From Prosopocoilus inquinatus (lineage: Eukaryota; Arthropoda; Insecta; Coleoptera; Lucanidae): a stretch of 64,000 nucleotides of DNA. The translations under genes were made by a program, and so were the position numbers. This document shows, piece by piece, positions 57,645-64,000 of the stretch. Position 1 is the first letter of the stretch. Each line of letters starts with the position of its first letter. The notes under the pieces were generated by a model, which saw nothing but the letters and a program-made list of their open reading frames with translations, was not told the origin of the DNA and ran no database searches. The stretch is from positions 51,380,707 to 51,444,706 of the forward strand of contig CM069874.1 of assembly GCA_036172665.1 (NCBI GenBank), read 5' to 3'.

Positions 57645-57918
57645 TTAGACGTTACAGATGCGATACCTGCTGGCAAGTTGCGCTGAGAAGTCTACAGCTG
57701 TCTCGAAGCTAGTCTCTGAAGGAGGTGGGTCTGGGTTAACAAAACAATTAGGGTGCAAGGGAGCAATCCCAATGTGATTAAGCGTATTATGGAACCGACT
57801 TCGAAGGTTCCACAGGATGCGCTGATAACCGCAAACTTCCAGAACTTCTATCACTCGCTTGTCCAAGTTAGTGTTTGAGACACAGGAAAAGATCAAAACT
57901 TGCTTAATAATACATATA
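57645..57918 (-). other. Open frame of unknown status next to a transposon
   Basis: The minus frame gives NTNLDKRVIEVLEVCGYQRI, SRFHNTLNHIGIAPLHPNCF and a stop after RYRICNV, about 85 codons within this sequence. I recognise no family. The DD41D element inserted at 57919, right at its upstream end. It may be an exon remnant or chance. Confidence 0.25.
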
Positions 57919-60011
57919 CAGGGTGTGGATAAAGTATGGAACAAAATTCATATTTCTGTTATCTTGGGTTTGATGAAAAAATACTGAAACAGGTCGATTT
58001 TAGTTTTGTCTCGTGCATTTTATGACATAGTGAATTTCATTCTGTAGCCATCTGATTGCATCCAGGTGTAACGTCATCAGTTTTTTCAAATGGTAACATC
58101 AGACTTTTATTATCCCTTGTCGTTAAGTATTCCATTGTGCATACAACGGTATAAAAAGTTTGGTATCTTATATAACAATTTTTTGGAGAAAAACACTTTC
58201 GAATTAAAAAAAAATAAAAATTTTATTCCTATGATAAACTAATCAAAAAATGATAAACTAATCAAAAATTATCAACAAATTAGATAAAATATCAACGGAG
58301 GTGTTCAAACTGTCCACCGTTGGCCATTTGACATTGGCCAAGTGTTCAAACTGTCCACCGTTGGCCATTTGACATTGGCCAAGACGGACGTACACACTTT
58401 CTACGGAACGTCGTATTGTCTCTGGGTCAATATTGCGAATTTCCTCTTAAATGCGAGTTTTCAGGTCATCCAAGTCATGTGACTTATTTGTGTACACATT
58501 TGATTTCACATGACCCCATAGAAAAAAATCAAGTGGGGTGAGATCTGGTGAGCGGGCAGGCCAGTCAATTGTTCCCCTTCGTCCTATCCATCTCCCTGGG
58601 AAAATTTCGTCGAGATACCTGCGAACATGCTGGCCAAAATGTGGAGGTGCTCCATCTTGTTGGAACCAGATTCTGGGATGAGGCGCATCAGGATTGGCTT
58701 CGTCCGGAAACAGTATTACCAATGCTGGCACGAGGTCAAATCTTAGAAAATCTAAATATCTTTCAGCGTTTAAATTTCCCTCGAGAAAGACAGGTCCCAC
58801 AATGCGATCTCCTATTATTCCCGCCCACACATTAACTTTTTGTTGGGTTTGGGTGTGACCCTCCCGAACCCATCGAGGATTTTCGCCCGACCAATATCTA
58901 CAATTATGGCGATTCACCTGACCGTTTATTTTAAAAGTTGCTTCGTCGCTAAAAACCACATTACTGAGAAATTCGGGATTCTCATCGCATCGTAGCATCA
59001 ATTGTTCACAGAACTCGTTTCGACGGTCGAAGTCATCTTCATTCAGTTCCTGAACGAGATGGACTTTATATGGATGAAGTTTTTCCTTCTTCAAGTACTT
59101 TGCGACTGTGGAAAAGTCGACTGCATTATCTCTGGCAATGTTTCTTGTTGAAGTGTGGGGGTTGTTTTGAACTTCCAAGACAATGTTCAGCCTAGTACCT
59201 TCTTCAGTTCTTGGACGACCTTGTTTGGGTCTGTCTTTCACACTGCCAGTTTCTGTGAATTTTGCCACAATTTTGCTCACCGTTGATCGCGAAATCGGTG
59301 TTCGGTTTGCATTTTCTGCATTGAACAATTGACAGGCTTCTTCATGGCTACGTATTTTATCACCAAAACCAACCATAATAAGAATTTGAATTCTGTCTTG
59401 TTCGCTCAAATAAGCCATTTTCGTGATTCACTTTCAACACTACCAAATTTCCGTTTTAGTCAAAACGAATACTCAGGTGCAGTACTTGATATACGGTTAT
59501 AAGCTAATTGACAGTACTTTGACATTACTTTCGTCTACGCCATAGTTACTTGCGTTTTTCGGTTCTAGGAACAAACGGTAAGGCCTGCATAGGGTTTTTT
59601 TGTTTCCCTTATGTCGACTGGTCGATGTTTCGATTGAAGACAATCCGAGGTACACCTCAGACGTATCTAATTTGTTGATAATTTTTGATTAGTTTATCAT
59701 AGGAATAAAATTTTAAATTTTTTAAATTCGAAAGTATTTTTCTCCAAAAAATTGTTATGTAAGATACCAAACTTTTTATACCGTTGTATGCACAATGGAA
59801 TACTTAACGACAAGGGATAATAAAAGTCGGATGTTACCATTTGAAAAAACTGATGACGTCACACCTGGGTGCAATCAGATGACCACAGAATAAAATTCAC
59901 TATGTCATAAAGTGCATGGGACAAAACTAAAATCGATCTGTTTCAGGATTTTTTCATCAAACCCAAGATAACAGAAGTATGAATTTTGTTCCATACTTTA
60001 TCCACACCCTG
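57919..60011 (-). mobile_element. Tc1/mariner-superfamily DD41D element, 2.09 kb
   Basis: CAGGGTGTGGATAAAGTATG at the left and its complement at the right are flanked by TA (57917-57918, 60012-60013). The inverted repeats extend about 360 bp, with few mismatches. The left arm has a 20-bp tandem duplication (TGATAAACTAATCAAAAAA) missing in the right arm. Similarity of the arms implies recent activity. Confidence 0.95.
58447..59418 (-). CDS. DD41D transposase, truncated by one nonsense codon
   Basis: Opens MAYLSEQDRIQILIMVGFGD, a helix-turn-helix region of the DUF4817 type, then PISRSTVSKIVAKF, the GRPRTEEG linker, and the DDE domain: VVFSDEATF, RIWFQQDGAPPHF and DLTPLDFFLWG. I count 41 residues between the second and third Asp, the DD41D (rosa-like) spacing; the clade name is inference. 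The frame stops at TAA 58447-58449, but the next codons (EEIRNIDPETIRRSVESVYV) clearly continue the protein. A 41-bp tandem duplication (58301-58341, 58342-58382) then alters the natural end MANGGQFEHLR. The otherwise open 323 codons show it is recent. Confidence 0.92.
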   Translation of the reverse strand: MAYLSEQDRIQILIMVGFGDKIRSHEEACQLFNAENANRTPISRSTVSKIVAKFTETGSVKDRPKQGRPRTEEGTRLNIVLEVQNNPHTSTRNIARDNAVDFSTVAKYLKKEKLHPYKVHLVQELNEDDFDRRNEFCEQLMLRCDENPEFLSNVVFSDEATFKINGQVNRHNCRYWSGENPRWVREGHTQTQQKVNVWAGIIGDRIVGPVFLEGNLNAERYLDFLRFDLVPALVILFPDEANPDAPHPRIWFQQDGAPPHFGQHVRRYLDEIFPGRWIGRRGTIDWPARSPDLTPLDFFLWGHVKSNVYTNKSHDLDDLKTRI

Positions 60012-60013
60012 TA

Positions 60014-60748
60014 TTTAGGCTCACGCTAACTTAGAACAATAAATACACTAGCCTTGAGGGCTTAGAATAACCTAAATAAAGTCAAAATTACGAAAAATGA
60101 GCCCCGCGTCATTAATAACCGAAGCAAAAATCGACAAATGCTTCAGTATTATTTCCGTTTCCATGGGAAATAAGAAAAGGATAGAGTTACGTATTATTTG
60201 TCGTTTTTTTGCTTCAACTTAAACAATGAACAAACTGACCTTCACAAAACCGTGAAACGGTGATTCAATCTTCTTAAATTAAACTTGGCTTAAAATCAAC
60301 GAGAAAATGTTAAACTAGTACATAAACATGTTCCGAAAATAGGTGCTCTCTTTCGCTCACAAAAACTCGGTCCAAATGCGTTTAGTTTCAAAAACGGACG
60401 TTCTTTTGCAAACGGATTAATCCCCACTTTCCTTGAAATTTCAGTCCGGATCGATAATCCCCTTTGCTCTCAAACTGTTTTTATGTTTTGTTTGGACTGA
60501 ATTGCAGTTCTTTGCAGACGAACTGTCAATCAATAATTCAGATCTGAGGCATTTTGTTACAACATCTAAAGAATCCAGATTCAAGCTGTTCAAAATCAGA
60601 TTCAAACTTTTAAGCGAAAGAAAGCAGCTAATATTTATGAAAACAATTAAATTATGTCAATTATAAAACAGATGCGTTACATTTTTGAAGTTTCAACTGA
60701 TCGGTGAAGCAGTACGACGGTCGCAGTCAAACGTCAACGGTGAGATAC
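60014..60748. other. No assigned gene; possible downstream exon
   Basis: A minus frame from about 60632 to 60452 (SCFLSLKSLNLILNSLNLDS ... SLRAKGIIDPD) starts after an AATATTAG acceptor-like word. It does not fit the phase of the exon at 60749-60904. I leave it unannotated. Confidence 0.25.
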
Positions 60749-60904
60749 CCTCTCTCGTGAACGCGTCAAACTATTATACAAACAGTTAAGTGAGGTGAAT
60801 GCGCCACAGAAATGGTTGCTTCCGAACAGGCCATCCACAACGGGTAGTGGGGAAGAAACATTTTGAAGAAGGACAGACAGAACCAGGAAACGACAGAACT
60901 CCAT
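60749..60904 (-). CDS. Candidate first coding exon of a small secreted protein
   Basis: On the minus strand an acceptor CTCTTTAATAG is followed by AAAATGG and 52 open codons: MEFCRFLVLSVLLQNVSSPL, a good signal peptide, then PVVDGLFGSNHFCGAFTSLN and CLYNSLTRSRER with two Cys. They end at a GTATCT donor (60748). The downstream exon is not identified. No family recognised; the call rests on the signal peptide and splice context. Confidence 0.4.
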
Positions 60905-61047
60905 TTTCTATTAAAGAGTGTGCACGTGTTTTTTCAATTCTGCTTCTTGCTATAATTTTTTGACAAATAAAAGAAAAAATACAGTCCACTTTGTTATCAA
61001 ATACATAAGCAATAGTACAAGAAACACAAACTATCGTAACATCAATG

Positions 61048-61521
61048 ATCTTCGAGCAGATACGTCGTAATGGCGACCTCGAGGAAATGGAACATTCACA
61101 ACGTATATAGTCGGACATCTCCCGGTAGGGGAAATAACAGGAGAGAACGTAAAAGTGGATTCCTATGTCAAAACCAGAAAATAATTTATAAACGCTGAAA
61201 CATCGCAACTTACCTCAGGGTTTATCGCCTATCTGGTTAATCCAATCCGCTGGGAAGATTTGCTCAAAAGCAACTGAAAGGTTCTTCGAGCTGGTACGTC
61301 GTAATGGCGACCTCGAGGAAATAGAACATTCACAGCGTATGCAGTCGGACATCTCCCGGTAGGGAAAATAATTAGAGAAAACGCAGAAGTAGATTCCTAT
61401 GTCAAAACAAAGAAATAATTTACAAACGTGGCCTACGCTTAAACATCGTAACTTACTTCAGAGTTTATCGCAGAACTGGTTAATCCGTTCGAAAGATTTT
61501 CTCAAAAGCAACTCAAAGGAC
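61048..61521 (-). repeat. ~235-bp tandem duplication with splice-like sites
   Basis: 61048-61282 and 61285-61521 are diverged direct copies: GGTACGTCGTAATGGCGACC, CGGACATCTCCCGGTAGGG and TTCCTATGTCAAAAC occur in both. On the minus strand each copy has an AACC(C)TGAGGTAAGTT-like donor, and TTTTGACATAG as a possible acceptor. This suggests duplicated 5-prime non-coding exons or promoters of the small gene at 60749. Confidence 0.7.
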
Positions 61522-64000
61522 ACGTAGGGCTTACATAATTCCAGAAACACTGTTCTATAGAATTTTGCAACTCAATTCGCGACTCGTGCGATCGGTGTCA
61601 ACCGGTATTACTCGCTTTATTGAGCTTTCTTCTCTGTTTTCCTAAGCTAGCTGACTGCCGAAGAGCTGATGTTCTGTCACCGCGTGTGGATGTTAGAATA
61701 TTGAGTTGTGTATGTTAATTAAAAGCTTAAATCGGACGAGACTGCAGTGTTGATTGCTTGAGGTCTCTTTATGCTGTTTTTTTTGCGAAATTTCGGATTT
61801 TCAAGATCTTTGAAAGGACCGATTCATCCTTAGGGTTCGGTCAAAGTACGTTGGATTTCTTTAGGAGAAAAGGGAGAGAATGTTGCTTGTTGCGTTCCAT
61901 TTTTGATGTTGGTGTTATAACTGATTAAGTCACCCTTTTTATTGTGCTGTGTGCGAGTTGTGGTTCTTACGATTCGCCGATTTGTGTTCTCTTTTCTTGT
62001 TTGTTTCCCCGTGTGGTTTTCGGATTAATTACTCCTAGGCACCGGATTTCCCCGTATAAGGAACCGTTCTCGGATTTTTGTTGTATTTACCGCTGTCCAC
62101 CTGCCCGCTTGTTTTTCTCTGTTTCACGGATCATCTACGAGGTTGTAATCTTTTTGCCTCTTCCTTTTGCGCGACTGACTTCGTGTGGTATCCGTTTTGA
62201 GGTTCCTAATTTTCTTGTTTTTATCATCTTTTAGCAAACAGTATGTTACGGTTTCTCAGGAAATAACCTGTATATTAAACAGGACTCGTAATTATTCTCT
62301 GTTGCATAGTACACCTATTAGGTAACGTGTATGCGGGAAAGCGCTTCATGCCGCACCTATTTCGTCAGATTTTACTGCGTTTAAAAGCAGTTTTTTTTTC
62401 ATTTTCAAATGATCTCACGCTGTGTGTTTTGACTCAGATGCTTTTGTGCATTCGTTTCAAAATACTCCTACCAAAAAACGGTATGAAATACTCGATGCAT
62501 CGGCACTTTTTTGTCATTTTAATTAAATAATATCATTCGGAGTTTTTATTCTTAGATAGAATTGCTTCATCTTTTGAAACTGCTTTGTGAGAACCGTTCG
62601 AAATTAATATACCACGCGGTTGGACAGTCATAAAATTCCCGTCCCCGTCTATTTTTCTCTACTAGAATATGTGAATTACAATTTTTGCGATTTAATATTT
62701 AGAGAGATAGATTAAATTGGTTTCACTCTCTGTCTTTAATGCCATTCGTTTTTATTTACGTCATGTTGATACTCGTTGGTTCCTGCCGATGTTTTCGATT
62801 TGTGCAAACCTATCCTTCGTACATTTGGGAGCACGGTTAATTTTGCTTTATTAACTCGACAGCCAGTTGGTCGTTCAGCGATATCCTCAGCGACTGGTGG
62901 TGTTGTTTGTAGAGGGCGCGGCTCCATTTTCGCGTCATGGCAACCTTGTAGGTCGGTTCACATTTTGGTTTTTTGGGAGGAACCGCAGGGAGGTTTCCTT
63001 GTCGGTTCTGGTTTGGCGCTGGTGAAATAAGAACCTCGTTCTGAGTTTGTCTCAGGCCTCAGGATTTTTAGCTCCGGCTTATTTTTAGTTCCGACTTATT
63101 TTTAGCTCCGGTTTATTTATAGCTCCGGTTTATTTTTAGCTCGGGCTTATTTTGGAGTTCCAGGTTTTGTACGGCGTATTTTCTTTCGTGTAGTATGACT
63201 CCTAGCTTGGTAAATAAGCGTTGGTTGTCAGCTCATTGTTACGATCCTTCTGCCGAGCAGCGCAGCCGTATTGCGGATCCGGCTTTCGGCGAAGCTGTTC
63301 CGAACCGGATCATTTTCGTTCAATGCCGTCATACGTTATTGGTGGAGAAGTACGGAACCGACCCTACACGATGGCGATCAGGTGGAAGATATCCTTATTT
63401 GCGGCTACGGCTGTAAGCCGAATTTTATATATCATTGCTACTGTGAACATTTTACTTTGGGCGCTTCATGCCAAACTTATTTAAGCTCACGTTTGAATTT
63501 ACATGTTGTAAAACTCTCAACGGTTAATTAGCATTACCTTTGAAATATTCTTGGTGTACATTTGATACTGTTCTTTCAGTTAAAGATCATTTAACTTAAA
63601 ATTTCCTAGTTTTGGTGGTTATAGTTCTCTTGTTGAGTACGCACTTGATGGCGTTAAGCCCACCACACTTTATGCATTGTTTTGATTTTGGTTGACAATA
63701 TTAAGGATTGTTCCATAAGTCGAGTCGTTTCCTTTTCCTTCGATCTAATCCTTATCTTCGGTTAACATTAGGTGGCGCTCATTTATTTTCGCTTTAATTA
63801 ACACTCACACCCGTCACGACTGAAGCTGGCTGTGCTTGTCGTTAATTTCCTCAGCACCAATCTTGCTTCTGCTCGAGTAGGTAGCAAGTAATGGGCCTAA
63901 TTCTCGCCGTTTAGGCCCTCTGTTTAAGGCGTGGCTCGAATAGCCGGTCTAAGTTCCATTCTTGTACGCCACCGATGCTGAACCGTTAAGGCCGCCGTAC
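61522..64000. other. ~2.4 kb without a recognised gene
   Basis: T-rich on the plus strand, with overlapping frames at 61944-62234, 62776-63030 and 63195-63531 that show no domain I know. CCGTTAAGGCCGCCGTAC at the very end and the GC-richer 62800-63450 part differ from the surroundings. The style resembles 46961-48547. A decayed retroelement is possible. Confidence 0.3.
63065..63155 (+). repeat. Minisatellite, five ~18-bp units
   Basis: Five copies of TTTTTAGCTCCGGCTTAT with variants TAGTTCCGAC, TAGCTCCGGTTTATTTA and TAGCTCGGGC. Non-coding tandem repeat in the unassigned 3-prime block. Confidence 0.9.

Noticed and set aside
58548..58835. Plus-strand 95-codon open frame
   Set aside because: Shadow of the DD41D transposase on the other strand.
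63195..63531. Three overlapping 73-87 codon frames
   Set aside because: Three frames open together in a GC-richer patch with no recognisable domain; compositional.

Overview
The window reads as AT-rich nuclear DNA of an insect. A beetle is my guess (inference only: no rRNA, tRNA or mitochondrial marker is present to settle it). The evidence is spliced genes with GT-AG introns, one conserved host gene with nine coding exons, and a dense, nested load of eukaryotic transposons (hAT, Tc1/mariner, Transib, Harbinger-like, non-LTR retrotransposons). There is no bacterial-style gene organisation.

Layout. 1-7.4 kb: a foldback repeat, a small lysine/glutamate-rich hypothetical gene (1094-1818), two adjacent MITEs and an A-rich degenerate tandem array. 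7.4-22.5 kb: a complete serine incorporator (SERINC/TMS1) gene on the minus strand. Its exons join to a 467-residue protein without any lesion, and its introns are filled by transposons. One of these is a hAT-type element whose target-site duplication starts four bases past a splice donor. 22.8-27.1 kb: nested terminal-inverted-repeat elements, then a second A-rich array. 28.4-37.1 kb: two decayed non-LTR retrotransposons on opposite strands, an apparently intact spliced hAT transposase gene (31.4-33.6 kb), and a mariner-like insertion splitting the second LINE. 37.4-39.1 kb: a short repeat family and a hammerhead-ribozyme-like motif.

39.8-46.8 kb holds the most notable object, a Transib transposon (41594-45664) nested in an older mariner-type element. 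Its ends are CACAGTG, the V(D)J recombination-signal heptamer. They are followed by a 23-bp spacer and, at the left end, a nonamer-like ACAAAATTC. The element is flanked by a 5-bp CGTCG duplication and carries a two-exon RAG1-like transposase gene with two single-base frameshifts, both in homopolymers.

46.8-64 kb: unassigned T-rich sequence; a minus-strand gene for a CIDE-N / SAMD3-like protein with an upstream zinc-finger exon (51.0-53.4 kb); three copies of a ~410-bp repeat, two in tandem, one of which is split by a near-complete mariner (54.0-55.3 kb); a LINE tail; a nearly intact DD41D Tc1/mariner-superfamily element with ~360-bp inverted repeats (57.9-60.0 kb); a possible secreted-peptide exon with a duplicated upstream segment; and about 2.4 kb in which I recognise nothing.

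Only SERINC is clearly an ordinary host gene. Most of the other coding sequence belongs to mobile elements, and the window records at least five levels of insertion into insertion.
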